Positions 1 through 8,859 are shown, numbered from the stretch's first letter. The stretch: DNA of 64,000 bases from Planctomycetota bacterium (GCA_029777335.1 JAKOSN010000097.1:1-64000); one strand, 5' to 3'. Notes: generated by a model not told the origin, from the letters alone. Numbers and translations are program-made.

Positions 1-23
1 GGGGGTTGGTGGGGTGTTCGCCT

Positions 24-617
24 TCAGCGCTCGACCTCGTTCTCCAGCTCGGCAATCCGGGCTTGCAGTTGCTCGATGACCGGGGCAACCTGCCGCTCGC
101 CGATGCGGCGGTGGAGGTGCTGCGGGCAGTTGACGTCCCACGCGGAGACGGTGAACAGGATCGCCCGCTCCACCCGGCCGGTGTACGCCGGGTCGCTCGG
201 CTTCGCCAGCAGCGCGGGGTCGCCCTCAACCATGCGGGCGGTGCCCCAGACTTTCACGCGCCGGCGGTTCGCGTAGTCCATCAGGAACAGGAACGCCTTC
301 GGGTTCTCCGACAGGTTGCCGACCGTGAGGTGCTGGCGGTTGCCGCCGAAGTCGGCGAACGCCAGGATGCGCTCGTCGAGTACCTTGAGGAAGCCCGGCC
401 GGTCCGCCACGGTACTGCACGTACGGCTGGCCGTCGGCGGTGGCGGTCTCCAGGTAAAACATATCGAGGTCCGCGAGGGAGTCCCACAGTTCCGGCGTGA
501 CAGCCGTCTCCCACCCGCCGGATTGCTCCATCCGGGCGTAGCCGCGCCGCGAGCCCTGCCGCTGCTGGACCACCTTCACCGCCGGGCGAAGGCCACGTCG
601 CTCGGGTAGGTGGTCAT
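24..617 (-). pseudogene. Pyridoxamine 5'-phosphate oxidase-family (PPOX, FMN-binding split barrel) protein, broken by two frameshifts
   Basis: An ATG at 617 follows a good GGAGGG ribosome site and opens MTTYPSDVAFAR, the usual start of this PPOX subfamily, but hits a TGA at 576-578. The coherent protein continues one frame over (VVQQRQGSRRGYARM and YLETATADGQPYVQYRGG) to about position 400. It then moves to a third frame (FLKVLDERILAFADFGGNRQ to NEVER, stop at 24-26). One missing base near 580-590 and one extra G near 391-400 would restore a single frame of about 195 residues. The family binds FMN or related cofactors and often acts as a flavin reductase or oxidase; the substrate cannot be told. 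The two indels compensate each other, so the cause is either recent decay or two sequence errors. Confidence 0.75.
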
Positions 618-666
618 GGTCGGTCCCTCCAGAAAAGGCGGCGGCCCGTGTGGACCACCGGAACCG

Positions 667-1551
667 TCAACGGTTCGTCACGTGCCGGCCGAGGAAGTCG
701 CGCATCAGGCCGGCGATCTTGTCGCCGTGCGTCTCCAGGGCGAAATGCCCGGCGTCGAGCAGGTGGTACTCCAGAGTCTTCAGGTCCCGCTTGTACGGCT
801 CCGCCCCTGCCGCCGGGAAGATCTGGTCGTTCTTGCCCCAGACGATCAGCACCGGCGGCTGGTGCTTGCGGAAGTACGCCTGCCACTCCGGGTAGAGCGG
901 CGGGTTGCTGCCGTAGCTCAGGAACAGGTCGAGCTGCACCTCGGCGTTGCCGGGCCGGTCGAGCAGGAACTGGTCGTGGGTGGCTCCGTCCGGGGCGACC
1001 AGCTCGGGGTGCGGCTCGCCGTGGGTGTACTGCCACTTCGTCGCGTCGTAGGTGAGCAGGCCGCGGAGGGCGTCCCGCTTCGCAGGGTCGGCGGGGTCCG
1101 CCCAGTACGCCTTGATCGGCTCCCAGAACGGGTTGTCCAGTCCCTCGTCGTAGGCGTTGCCGTTCTGCACCACGATCGCCGTCACCCGGTTCGCGTGCCG
1201 GGACGCCAGCCGGTAGCCGACCGGGGCACCGTAGTCCTGGACATACAGGGCATACCGGGCCAGCCCGACCACCTCGGTGAACCGGTCGATGACCCTCGCG
1301 AGGTTGTCGAACGTGTAGGCGAACTGCTCCCGCGGCGGCATGGCGCTGTGGCCGTAGCCGGGGTAATCCGGGGCGATCACCCGATACCGGTCGGCGAGCG
1401 CCGGAATCAGGTTGCGGAACATCTGCGAGCTGGTCGGGAAGCCGTGCAGCAGCAGGAGCGCGGGGGCGTCCGCGGGGCCGGCCTCCCGGTAGAAGATGTC
1501 GAGGCCATCGATCGAGATTGTCCGATGCCTGGCCTGGGTCGAGCTGGTCAT
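667..1551 (-). CDS. Alpha/beta-fold hydrolase of the epoxide hydrolase / haloalkane dehalogenase type
   Basis: The 294-residue protein is a complete alpha/beta hydrolase. It has the oxyanion-hole motif HGFP at residues 36-39, GYGHS near 65-69, and the nucleophile elbow VQDYGAP with Asp106 in place of the usual Ser. An acidic candidate lies in VWGKNDQ and the catalytic His in [10 protein letters not shown] near the C-terminus. An Asp nucleophile is the mark of epoxide hydrolases and haloalkane dehalogenases, which form a covalent ester with the substrate and release it with water. No signal peptide is visible, so it should be cytoplasmic. It is one of six co-oriented stress-type genes that end at the divergent sigma-54 regulator. 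The exact substrate is unknown. Confidence 0.85.
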   Translation of the reverse strand: MTSSTQARHRTISIDGLDIFYREAGPADAPALLLLHGFPTSSQMFRNLIPALADRYRVIAPDYPGYGHSAMPPREQFAYTFDNLARVIDRFTEVVGLARYALYVQDYGAPVGYRLASRHANRVTAIVVQNGNAYDEGLDNPFWEPIKAYWADPADPAKRDALRGLLTYDATKWQYTHGEPHPELVAPDGATHDQFLLDRPGNAEVQLDLFLSYGSNPPLYPEWQAYFRKHQPPVLIVWGKNDQIFPAAGAEPYKRDLKTLEYHLLDAGHFALETHGDKIAGLMRDFLGRHVTNR

Positions 1552-1591
1552 TGCAGTTCTCCGCCTGGGGTCAAGTTTCGGGATCAGGGAA

Positions 1592-2206
1592 TCAGGCCAC
1601 GCCAGCCGGCTCGCGCTCGACGACGGTTGCTCCGGCCGACCCCCGCGACCGCAGGGCGGCGCGGGCGGAGTCGGCCATCGTCACCACGGCGGCGCCGAGC
1701 ATGATGGCGTCCTTCACTACTAAGCGGCCCGCCCCGGACAGCAGCGGGAAGCCGTGCTCGCCGCTGCCGAGGTCCGGCACCCACACCTCGGGCGTCGTCA
1801 CCAGGAATGACAGGGTGGCGACCGACATCACGGCGACCAGGAAACTGCCGACGGCGGCGGCCCGCGGGAAGACCGGGTGCAGGGCGATCAGCACGCCGTA
1901 CAGCACGATCACCGACCCGAGGCCGTAGGCGAACGGGTAGGTACGGTTCGCCTCGTGCCAGACCCGGTTTGCCGGCACCAGCTCGCCCTCCTTGTTCATG
2001 TGGGCCTTGTAGTGGCCGGGGTCGGCGTAGAAGAAGCTCATGAGCGGGCTGTTCGCCACGAACGGGACGATCCCCTCGTCCTCGTAGTTGTACGCCTTCA
2101 GCCCCCCGATCCACACCAGTACCACCACCAGGCCGATCCGGGTCAGCGTGATGCCCACCCGGTCGAGGCGGGCGGCCAACGCGAGCAGTGTGTCGAAGCG
2201 GTTCAT
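1592..2206 (-). CDS. DUF417 (YkgB/RclC-like) inner-membrane protein
   Basis: The 204-residue protein has a basic N-terminus followed by hydrophobic stretches at about 22-38, 95-108, 115-137 and 160-176, giving four likely membrane spans. The motif [20 protein letters not shown] near residue 34 is typical of DUF417. In E. coli the family member RclC belongs to the reactive-chlorine resistance regulon, but its biochemical activity is not settled. The stress context here (Dps, an AhpD-like protein, a PPOX protein) agrees with such a role. Start is the ATG at 2206 after an AAGGAGAATGTTCC-like ribosome site on the minus strand. About 40 bases separate it from the hydrolase downstream. Confidence 0.8.
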   Translation of the reverse strand: MNRFDTLLALAARLDRVGITLTRIGLVVVLVWIGGLKAYNYEDEGIVPFVANSPLMSFFYADPGHYKAHMNKEGELVPANRVWHEANRTYPFAYGLGSVIVLYGVLIALHPVFPRAAAVGSFLVAVMSVATLSFLVTTPEVWVPDLGSGEHGFPLLSGAGRLVVKDAIMLGAAVVTMADSARAALRSRGSAGATVVEREPAGVA

Positions 2207-2313
2207 CGGAACATTCTCCTTAAGGTCAAGATGCGCCCCGGGGCCAGGGCCGGCGGGTTACCCGTCGCCGGCATCGGGAGACGGGCTGAATTGGGCCAGA
2301 TTCCGTCGCCCCC

Positions 2314-2988
2314 TCAAACAAGGGCCGGAATGTTCGCTGGCGGTCGCGCGACTCCCTTCAGCGGGTTGGCGGCGATCAGGTCGCAGGCGTTCGTCCGGCC
2401 GTAGCCGGGTTGCGTCCGCTCCACGATGTCCGTGTTCATCGTCCCGATGGTCGTCTCCGGCCGGTAACCGAAGCCGTCCACGAACGTGCGGACGATGCTG
2501 CACTCGAAGTCGATGCGCGGGTAAGCGGCGAGGACGGCCTCGCGGTCGCCGGCCGGGATCTCGTCGAGCCCGCGGCCGATGACGTCCGCCGCGGTGCCTC
2601 CGTTGAGGAGCGCGATCTCCGGGCGCTTCTGCCAGGGGACTTCCGGGGTCGTGTGCAGGGCGATCGCGTCCCACACAACCCCGGCCGACTCGTCGTCGAT
2701 GCCGTGGGTTCGCAGGAATTCGCGGGCCGCGTTTGCCCCGTCCACCTCGAAGCGGTGGCCCCGGCTGCGGTACTTCGCGGTCAGCCCCAGGTCGTGAAAC
2801 ATGGCCGCGACGTAGAACAGCTCGTGGTCGACCGCCCAGCCGCGGTGGCGGCCCTGGATGGCGCCAAACAAGTAGACCCGGAGCGAGTGGGCGAGCAGCA
2901 ACAGGCCGCCGTGTTCCCGCAGGAGGTCGGTCGCTTCCCGGGCGAGCTTGCTGTCGGGGATGCGAATCCCCGCGACGATTTCAGCCAT
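2314..2988 (-). CDS. HD-domain hydrolase resembling cyanamide hydratase
   Basis: The 224-residue protein carries the HD metal-site pattern: His34 in LAHSLRVYLFG, His65-Asp66 in AAMFHDLGL, and His112 in AIALHTTPEV. Together with GHRFEVDGANAAREFL these resemble the cyanamide hydratase/Ddi2 branch of HD proteins rather than the nucleotide-signalling branch. Members of that branch hydrate small nitriles such as cyanamide, or have unknown substrates. The protein is soluble and has no signal peptide. It lies between the DUF417 gene and dps in the same orientation. The HD fold is well supported; the reaction is inferred from resemblance only. Confidence 0.8.
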   Translation of the reverse strand: MAEIVAGIRIPDSKLAREATDLLREHGGLLLLAHSLRVYLFGAIQGRHRGWAVDHELFYVAAMFHDLGLTAKYRSRGHRFEVDGANAAREFLRTHGIDDESAGVVWDAIALHTTPEVPWQKRPEIALLNGGTAADVIGRGLDEIPAGDREAVLAAYPRIDFECSIVRTFVDGFGYRPETTIGTMNTDIVERTQPGYGRTNACDLIAANPLKGVARPPANIPALV

Positions 2989-3088
2989 GGTGAACCTCTG
3001 AATCTAAAACCCTGGTGCGAAAGAGCAGCGGCCGGCGATCTCGGGGACGTGCCCGGCCGCTCTTGCCGTGCCGGCGTGGTCCTCCGGG

Positions 3089-3571
3089 TCAGCGGTCGGC
3101 CTGGAGGTGCGCCTCGACGAACCACAGCCACTTGTCGGTGCCGCGCGAGACCTCGGTGAACAGGTCAGCGGTGTCCAGGTCGCCCAGTTCGTTGGCCTGG
3201 TCGATGGCCCTCCACGCCGCCGCGCCGAACGTCGCCAGGGCCGACGCCAGCGCCTCGGCGTGGCCGCGGCCGTCCACGACTTTCGCCGGGTATTCGGCCA
3301 GCGACGACCGCTTCGCCACGGCCCGCGCCGTCCCCTCGGCCACGCCCCCGAGTTGCACCGCCCGCTCGGCGATGCCGTCGACGTAGTCCTCCACCGCCGC
3401 GTTGATCTTGTCGAACAGCTCGTGCAGGCCGATGAAGTGCGGCCCCTTGACGTTCCAGTGAGCTTGCTTGGTCTGCGTTTGCAGGTCGACGGCGTCGGCG
3501 AGGCGGGCGTTGAGAAGCTCGACCGCCTTTGCGCGGGTCGCCTCGGGCAGGTCGTTCCTGGTCTTGAACAT
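3089..3571 (-). CDS. dps: Dps-family DNA-binding ferritin
   Basis: The 160-residue protein has the usual Dps length and the ferroxidase signature AHWNVKGPHFIGLHELFDK, followed by the helix that carries Asp and Glu (DYVDGIAERA). Dps assembles into a 12-mer shell that oxidises ferrous iron with hydrogen peroxide, stores it as mineral and shields DNA. The N-terminus (MFKTRNDLPE) is short, as in many family members. It lies between the HD gene and the AhpD-like gene, all read away from the sigma-54 regulator at 4374, so the block probably answers oxidative stress. Start is the ATG at 3571; an upstream extension lacks family resemblance. Confidence 0.93.
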   Translation of the reverse strand: MFKTRNDLPEATRAKAVELLNARLADAVDLQTQTKQAHWNVKGPHFIGLHELFDKINAAVEDYVDGIAERAVQLGGVAEGTARAVAKRSSLAEYPAKVVDGRGHAEALASALATFGAAAWRAIDQANELGDLDTADLFTEVSRGTDKWLWFVEAHLQADR

Positions 3572-3614
3572 TGCGCAGCTCCGGAGTCATGGGGTGAAAG
3601 GGGAATTGCGCGGG

Positions 3615-4172
3615 TCAGACGCGGGCCCGCGCCGGCGCCAGTTCAGGCGCCTTGGGGAAATCAGGGTCAGTCTGGGCGACGTTGTTGAAGTAGTTCGTGA
3701 AGACGCCGAGCGCGACGTGCGCGACTACCTCGGCGACAACCCCGTCGTCGAACCCGGCCGAGCGCACCTCGGCGAGGGTCGCGTCGCTGACCCTGCCGCG
3801 GGTCTTGAGCACCTCGAGAGCGAAGCGGATCAGCGTATCGGCCCGCGGGTCCACCGCCCCGCCCCGCCGGCTGTCGCGGACCTGCTCGGCGGTCAGCCCC
3901 ACCGTCCTGCCGATGGCGGAGTGCGCCGCCAGGCAATAATCGCACCCGTTGGCCTGGGCGACGGCGAGAGAGAGCTGCTCGCGGACCTTGGCCGGGAGCG
4001 TGCCCCCGTCCAGGGCGCCGCTCAACTGCAGGTAGCCGTCGAGGACCGCGGGGGAGTTGGCCATCGCCCGGGTCATGTTGGGGATCAGCCCGAGCCGGTT
4101 CTGGACGGCATCGAGCAGCGGGCGGGTCCGGTCGCTGGCGCCTTCGTCGGTGATCTGTTTCAGGCGGGACAT
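3615..4172 (-). CDS. Carboxymuconolactone decarboxylase / AhpD-like protein
   Basis: The 185-residue protein has the AhpD-like active site: Cys77-Asp-Tyr-Cys80 followed by His84 in CDYCLAAHS. An upstream acidic helix gives EQLSLAVAQANG. AhpD-type proteins use the CxxC pair as a thiol reductant for peroxide defence, and relatives decarboxylate carboxymuconolactone. Presence of both Cys residues favours the redox role. It is the first gene of the minus-strand stress block and is divergent from the sigma-54 activator, with 201 bases between their start codons. The start at 4172 has GAAAGG a few bases upstream. Confidence 0.88.
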   Translation of the reverse strand: MSRLKQITDEGASDRTRPLLDAVQNRLGLIPNMTRAMANSPAVLDGYLQLSGALDGGTLPAKVREQLSLAVAQANGCDYCLAAHSAIGRTVGLTAEQVRDSRRGGAVDPRADTLIRFALEVLKTRGRVSDATLAEVRSAGFDDGVVAEVVAHVALGVFTNYFNNVAQTDPDFPKAPELAPARARV

Positions 4173-4373
4173 GGTTACTTTCCTTTCTGATGTCGCCCTC
4201 AGTTAGGCGAATGGAATGGGCTAGATCACATCCCATGCCGCTGCAAAAATAATTATTTAAGTTATTACCATTAAAGAACTTGCATGATCGACGTTGCCGA
4301 GAATCCTGTCACGACATTTCGTTAATTAACGACTCTTCGTAAGATAGCTACGAAAGTCCGTCAGGGATTCCCA
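4173..4373. promoter_or_regulatory. Divergent control region between the AhpD-like gene and the sigma-54 activator
   Basis: This 201-base gap is strikingly AT-rich (about 4240-4345) inside otherwise very GC-rich DNA, as expected of a shared promoter region. It contains an imperfect inverted repeat at 4331-4358, listed separately. On the minus strand a GG-N10-GC arrangement exists, but it departs from the rest of the sigma-54 consensus, so I do not call a -24/-12 element. Confidence 0.5.
4331..4358. promoter_or_regulatory. Inverted repeat, candidate operator or activator site
   Basis: The arms TTCGTA (4336-4341) and TACGAA (4349-4354) match perfectly around a 7-base spacer. GACT(C) and AGTC extend the symmetry outward with one unmatched base. 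It ends 15 bases before the start codon of the sigma-54 activator, so it may be an autoregulatory site or an upstream activator site for the divergent block. Function is inferred from position and symmetry only. Confidence 0.5.
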
Positions 4374-5987
4374 ATGAACACCTCCGCAGGCCCACTGTTT
4401 GTCGATCCCATGCGGCTGCTGCTGGACATGGCCCGGGAGCACGCGCTGCCGGACCTGTTACGGCTGGTCGTGGACCGGCTGGCCGGGTCCCCGCGCGTGG
4501 CCCTGGCCCGCGTCTGGCTGGTGCAGCGCTCCGAGGACTGCACCGGCTGCCCGCTGGTCGCCGAGTGCCAGGGCCGCTCGGAGTGCCTGCGCCTGGTCGC
4601 CAGCAACGGCCGGTCGCTGGCCGACCCACGGGTCGAGTGGACGCGACTGGACGGGGCCCATTCCCGCTTCCCGCTGGGGGTGCGCAAGGTCGGGCAGATC
4701 GCCGCGACCGGCGAACCGATCGAGGCGCTTGACCTGTCGTCGGCCCCGCCCGCCTGGGCGGCGAGCCCGGATTGGATGCGCGCCGAGAAGATCGCCGGTT
4801 TCGGCGGCCAGCCGCTCATCTACCGCGGGCGGGTGCTGGGGGTGCTGGCCGTCTTCGTCCGGGGCGCGATCGGGCCGGAGTCCATGGACTGGCTGCGTAC
4901 CATCGCCGACCACGCCGCGGCGGCCATCGCCACCGCGCGGGCCTTCGAACAAATCGAGGCGCTCAAGGCGCGGCTGGAGCTGGAGAACGAGTACCTGCGC
5001 GAGGAGGTGACACGTGCCGGCGCGTTCGGCGAGTTGGTCGGGCAGGGCCCGGCGCTCGAGGCCGTCGCCCGGCAGATCGACCTGGTGGCGCCGACGGACG
5101 CGGCCGTCCTCGTCCTCGGCGAGAGCGGCACGGGCAAGGAACTGGTCGCCCGCGAGCTGCACCGCCGGAGCAAACGGGCGGGCAAGCCGCTCATCCGGGT
5201 GAACTGCGCCGCGGTCCCGCGGGAATTGTACGAGAGCGAGTTCTTCGGCCACGCCAGGGGCGCGTTCACGGGGGCCTTGCGGGACCGCGCGGGGCGGTTT
5301 GAGCTTGCCGACGGCGGCACGCTGTTCCTCGACGAGGTGGGGGAGATCCCGCTCGACCTCCAGGCAAAGCTGTTGCGCGTGCTCCAGGAGGGGGAGCTGG
5401 AGCGGGTCGGCGAGGAACGGACTCGGAGGGTCAACGTGCGCGTGATCGCCGCCACCAACCGCGACCTCCGCGCCGAGGCCGAGGCCGGGCGGTTCCGGCA
5501 GGACCTGTACTACCGGCTGAGCGTGTTCCCCGTCGAGCTGCCGCCGCTGCGCAAGCGCCCCGAGGACGTGCCGCTCCTGGCCGAGCACTTCCTTGCGCTG
5601 GCGGCCCGCAAGCTCGGACGGCCGAAGCCCCGCTTGACGCTGGCGAACGCCCAGGCGCTGCAACGATACACGTGGCCGGGGAACGTGCGGGAACTCCAGC
5701 ACGTCATCGAGCGGGCGGTGATCACGTCGGACGGCCCGCGGCTCACGATCGACTTACCGGCCGGCGGGGAAGTCCGACCGGCCCGGCCCACCCCCCCGGA
5801 GGAGTCGGCCGCCGACCGGGTGCTGACCGACGCCGAGGTGCGGAAGTTGGAGGTGGACAACATCCGGGCGGCACTCGCCCGGGCGAACGGCAAGGTGTCC
5901 GGCCCCGGTGGCGCGGCGGAAATGCTCGGGATCAAGCCGACCACGCTCGCGTCGCGGATCAAAGCCCTCGGGTTGTCCGCGGGATGA
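4374..5987 (+). CDS. Sigma-54-dependent transcriptional activator, GAF-AAA+-Fis
   Basis: The 537-residue protein has three parts. An N-terminal GAF-like sensor (about 1-190) is followed by a coiled linker (195-215). The AAA+ domain has Walker A GESGTGKE at 249-256, the sigma-54 contact loop GAFTGA at 296-301, and Walker B TLFLDEVGE near 317-325. A C-terminal Fis-type helix-turn-helix ends the protein (MLGIKPTTLASRIKALGL). The GAF domain contains Cys56, Cys59, Cys65 and Cys71 close together (CTGCPLVAEC and onward), which could hold a metal or Fe-S centre or act as a thiol switch. GAFTGA is intact, so it should activate sigma-54 promoters. The neighbours suggest that the divergent stress genes are its targets. 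Confidence 0.92.
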   Translation: MNTSAGPLFVDPMRLLLDMAREHALPDLLRLVVDRLAGSPRVALARVWLVQRSEDCTGCPLVAECQGRSECLRLVASNGRSLADPRVEWTRLDGAHSRFPLGVRKVGQIAATGEPIEALDLSSAPPAWAASPDWMRAEKIAGFGGQPLIYRGRVLGVLAVFVRGAIGPESMDWLRTIADHAAAAIATARAFEQIEALKARLELENEYLREEVTRAGAFGELVGQGPALEAVARQIDLVAPTDAAVLVLGESGTGKELVARELHRRSKRAGKPLIRVNCAAVPRELYESEFFGHARGAFTGALRDRAGRFELADGGTLFLDEVGEIPLDLQAKLLRVLQEGELERVGEERTRRVNVRVIAATNRDLRAEAEAGRFRQDLYYRLSVFPVELPPLRKRPEDVPLLAEHFLALAARKLGRPKPRLTLANAQALQRYTWPGNVRELQHVIERAVITSDGPRLTIDLPAGGEVRPARPTPPEESAADRVLTDAEVRKLEVDNIRAALARANGKVSGPGGAAEMLGIKPTTLASRIKALGLSAG

Positions 5988-6503
5988 GCAAAGAATGGAT
6001 CGCCGGGTTCCTCGGCGGACATCTCGCCGAGCGCATGGCCAGGATTCTCAAGGACAAGTTGGCGGGCAGGCACGGCAATAACCACCGCCTGCGGCCGAGC
6101 GAACGGCGCTCAAGCGCGAGCGCGTCGATCGGCCCCACCTCTGCACCAACCGCGATTCCTCCGATCTTCGTCGGTCACATCGACGAATGGCACGGAGATC
6201 TCCGCAAGTTGTACGTCAAACCCATCAGCTGGACTCATCGTTGCAGCTCCAAGTGTAACTCCATACACCCTGCACACCCCGCACGTTGTCGTTCTCCGGT
6301 AACGAACCGGTGTCCCGCGCGACCGTCCGCGCCACCCCCAGGATGCTGGCCGGGGACCGGGTGATGACCCGGCCAGGCTTCGCGTCTCCATGCGGCCTCA
6401 TTTGTCAGCCTCCGGTCGCCTGGGGATGGGCACGCTCGGGAAAGACATGCCCAGGTCCGGGAAGTGTGACAGAAGCACACCGGGCGCAGTATGGGCGCTG
6501 CGA
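5988..6503. other. Stretch without a recognisable gene
   Basis: Apart from the hairpin at 6011-6031 I see no coherent coding frame with a start, a ribosome site and family resemblance on either strand. The open frames here are short and arginine-rich, as expected by chance in GC-rich DNA. It may be decayed sequence belonging to the recombination scar that follows. Confidence 0.5.
6011..6031 (+). terminator. Hairpin just after the sigma-54 activator
   Basis: CTCGGCG (6011-6017) and CGCCGAG (6025-6031) form a perfect 7-base stem with a 7-base loop, 24 bases past the stop codon. There is no following T run, so intrinsic termination is uncertain; it may only stabilise the 3' end. Confidence 0.3.
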
Positions 6504-7174
6504 TCAGGTCCCGGAATTCTGTGGCTGCCGCGGCTCCCAGAGAATGCCTGCCGAGGTGCCGTCGAGCTCAAACCGAAGGAGGGAGTTGTGCTGGTTCAGT
6601 CGGCGCACCGTGTCGGCAAGCCGCTGGCGGGTATCATCGTCCGGACCCCACGGGAGCGGGTCCTTGATGCGGGCGGGCCACCCCTGCTTCTCGAAGGCGT
6701 CGAGTACGAGCCGCTGGTTCGCGGCCGGCTGCCGGAAGCGCTTGCAGAAGAGCGGCCCGAGCCAAAGTTCCCCCCGGACCGCGGTCTCGGATCAGGGGCT
6801 GGCGGGGTGCTCTCCTTGGTGGCCCTTTCCGCTTTCGCGGTTTTTCTCCCGATCGAGGCCCGAACCGCCTCGATCTCCGCCTCGACCGAACTCTGCTGCT
6901 TCCGGGCCGCGCGGCGGCCCGTATTCCTCGGCGTCGCATGGCCGATGGAGACGGCAGTCAGTTGTTCGATGAACTCGTACCACGCAGAAACCGTGGTGCG
7001 CAGCCCCTCAGGAAAGCGCCAGGTCCGGAGACGGACGCCTGCAATTCCTGCCTTGGCGTATCTGTAAAACGCGCTGACGTGGCGGCGTTTTCCGCGGGGG
7101 CCGGGTTCGACGTGCCGGTTGAGTTTCGATAACGGGATGTATTCACCGGGCGGGACATCGCCGGGAGAGGGCAT
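6504..7174 (-). pseudogene. DUF1580-domain protein joined by a frameshift to a second conserved-looking segment
   Basis: From the ATG at 7174 the frame reads MPSPGDVPPGEYIPLSKLNR, then YRYAKAGIAGVRLRTWRFPE and SAWYEFIEQL, which resembles the planctomycete DUF1580 family (small HTH-like proteins often found near recombinases). After about residue 130 this frame turns into low-complexity sequence. At a run of six C on the plus strand (6770-6775) another frame takes over. It has no start codon of its own and reads ELWLGPLFCKRF, LVLDAFEKQGWPARI and LLRFELDGTSAGILWEPR to a TGA at 6504-6506. One extra G in the run would fuse both parts. I read this as one broken gene, but two separate remnants are possible. 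Confidence 0.55.
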
Positions 7175-7603
7175 CGCCGTGCCCTGATTCAGTTCGTCAT
7201 TCTGGAATTGGGGGTCGGCGGCCTGATGGTCTCGGCGCACAACAGCCTCGCTGGTGACGGGAGTCACCAATGAGGCTGGGACCATCAGCGTCGAGCAGCG
7301 CGCCTCGTAAGCGAGACGGGGCCAGCCGAATGTTCGGGAGCGCCCCGAGGTGCCAGTACCCTTGGTTCGATCAGCAGCGCTTGCCGATTCGCCTGGATGC
7401 CCCGAGACAGGAAGCATGATAGGGCATCCGGGGCGGGCAATCAAATCCGACTGCGGCTCTCGGCGCGGGGCTGCGGCCGGCGTTCCAGAGCCCGCCCCGG
7501 GCTCGGCGTAGGGGCCGGCCTGCTGGGATACGGCCCGTTCGCGCGGCCGACTGGTTTGTAGTAAGCCAGGGGGTAAGCGGGAACGTGCCTGGTGCGACCT
7601 GCG
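7175..7603. other. Stretch without a recognisable gene
   Basis: No coding frame with support is visible between the DUF1580 remnant and the 3' end of the broken recombinase. An inverted repeat surrounds the segment with GGTGACGGGAGTCACC near 7255-7270. Nothing else is distinctive. Confidence 0.45.
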
Positions 7604-8820
7604 TCAGCCGAGGTCCATGGCCGCCCGCATCGCCTTGCGGGCGTTGGGCTCGGCGTAAATCTCCGTGGTGTTCAGCTTGCGATGGCCGAGCAGGATCCGG
7701 GCGATCTCGATCCCGAACTTTTTTCGGAACCGCGTGGCCGCGTTGTGCCGGAGGCGGTTCGGGGTCCAGGCTGCCACCTTGGCTGTCTTGCAGAGGCGTT
7801 TGACGGCGCGTCGGAAGGAGGCGGGTTCGTAGTGGTCTCGCTTCGGGCGCTTCGGCGCTTTCTTCCGTTTGGCCTCCAGTCGCCGAAGGTGAGAGGGGTA
7901 GAGAGGTGTCTTGCGAGCGTCGCGCCGCGCACTCTGCCGCAGACGCTCGGCACGGGCGGGGCTGAAGACGAATTCCTCAGGCGTGAGCCCCTCCAACCAC
8001 GGCTCCAGGATTCGCCGGGCGCGGGGGCCGATGTAAACCCTCCGTTCCTGGTCGTGGTGCTCGGTCTTGTTCGCCTCGGGAGGGACCGCGTAAACCCAGA
8101 CCTTGCCGGCGCGATCGATGTGGCACGGCTTGAGCGCACACACCTCGCCGGGCCGGGCTCCGGTGCGGTAAGCGAAGAGCAACATCGCCTTGAGCACCGC
8201 GTGAGCCCTGGCGAGTACGGGCTTGATGTCGCCGCGGGGCACAGGCCGAACCTTCTTCGCTTCCCGGACCCCCGGCGTTCCTTTCCGAAGCCCCTTGACG
8301 GCCAGCAGGGCGTGGTAGATGGTGCCCGGCACGAGGTCTTCCTCCGCGGCGTAAGCGAACATCCGCCGCACCCGGTTCACCTGGCTGTTGACGTAGCCCC
8401 GCGACCACTGCTTGGCGATCATCGCTTCGCGCACCTTTTTCAGATCCCTCGGGCGGAAGGCGTCGGCCGGCTCCCGTCCGTAGCCCTGCTCCTGCAGCAC
8501 GGCCAGGGCGTCGTTGATGCACCCTGCCTCCTTGTTCTCGCCGTGGTTGAGGCGGTAGTAGTCGCGGGCGTGCTTCAGGTACGCGAGGATCAGCTCATTG
8601 ACGGTGGGGCGGTCGTTCGGCACCAGCGGAGCGTCCGGCTCCGCGGCGGGTTACCCCTGGCGCTGCTGCCAGACGTGGATCAGGGTCGCATACTTTTGCT
8701 TGCTGCTTGGTGAGCCGAACGGCCCGAGGTAGTGGTCGTGGCCCTCGATGGTGACGACGGCGCAGTTGCGGGCCTTGTGGAGACGGGAGGTGGGGAGGCC
8801 CCCTTCCGAGGTTGAGACAC
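7604..8820 (-). pseudogene. Tyrosine recombinase (phage-type integrase), broken in its N-terminal part
   Basis: The main open part (8623 down to 7604, 339 residues) is a clear tyrosine recombinase. It has the first catalytic Arg in TGARPGEV, the second box LRHNAATRF, GHRKLNTTEI and the nucleophile Tyr in EIYAEPN. Just upstream in the same frame, beyond a TAA at 8651-8653, lies the arm-binding N-terminus typical of planctomycete integrases (SRLHKARNCAVVTIEGHDHY and GPFGSPSSKQKYATL). That segment lacks a start codon; the expected start (GTG at 8820, VSQPRKGAS) is in another frame, joined near 8786-8803. So one frameshift and one stop interrupt it. The 339-residue part could be made from the GTG at 8623 but would lack its arm-binding domain. 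It sits beside the tRNA-derived repeat at 8928. Confidence 0.8.
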
Positions 8821-8838
8821 GGCTGCTGACTCCGGTTT

Positions 8839-8859
8839 ATCCAGTACCGTGTACTGGAT
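8839..8859. repeat. Perfect 9-base inverted repeat beside the old integrase
   Basis: ATCCAGTAC (8839-8847) and GTACTGGAT (8851-8859) flank a 3-base CGT loop. It lies between the likely start of the broken integrase and the tRNA-derived repeat, a usual place for an integrase or excisionase operator. No T run follows, so it is unlikely to be a terminator. Confidence 0.45.

Noticed and set aside
4173-4373. Sigma-54 -24/-12 promoter on the minus strand
   Set aside because: A GG-N10-GC spacing exists, but the flanking bases fit the TGGCAC and TTGC boxes poorly. A matrix score would be needed.
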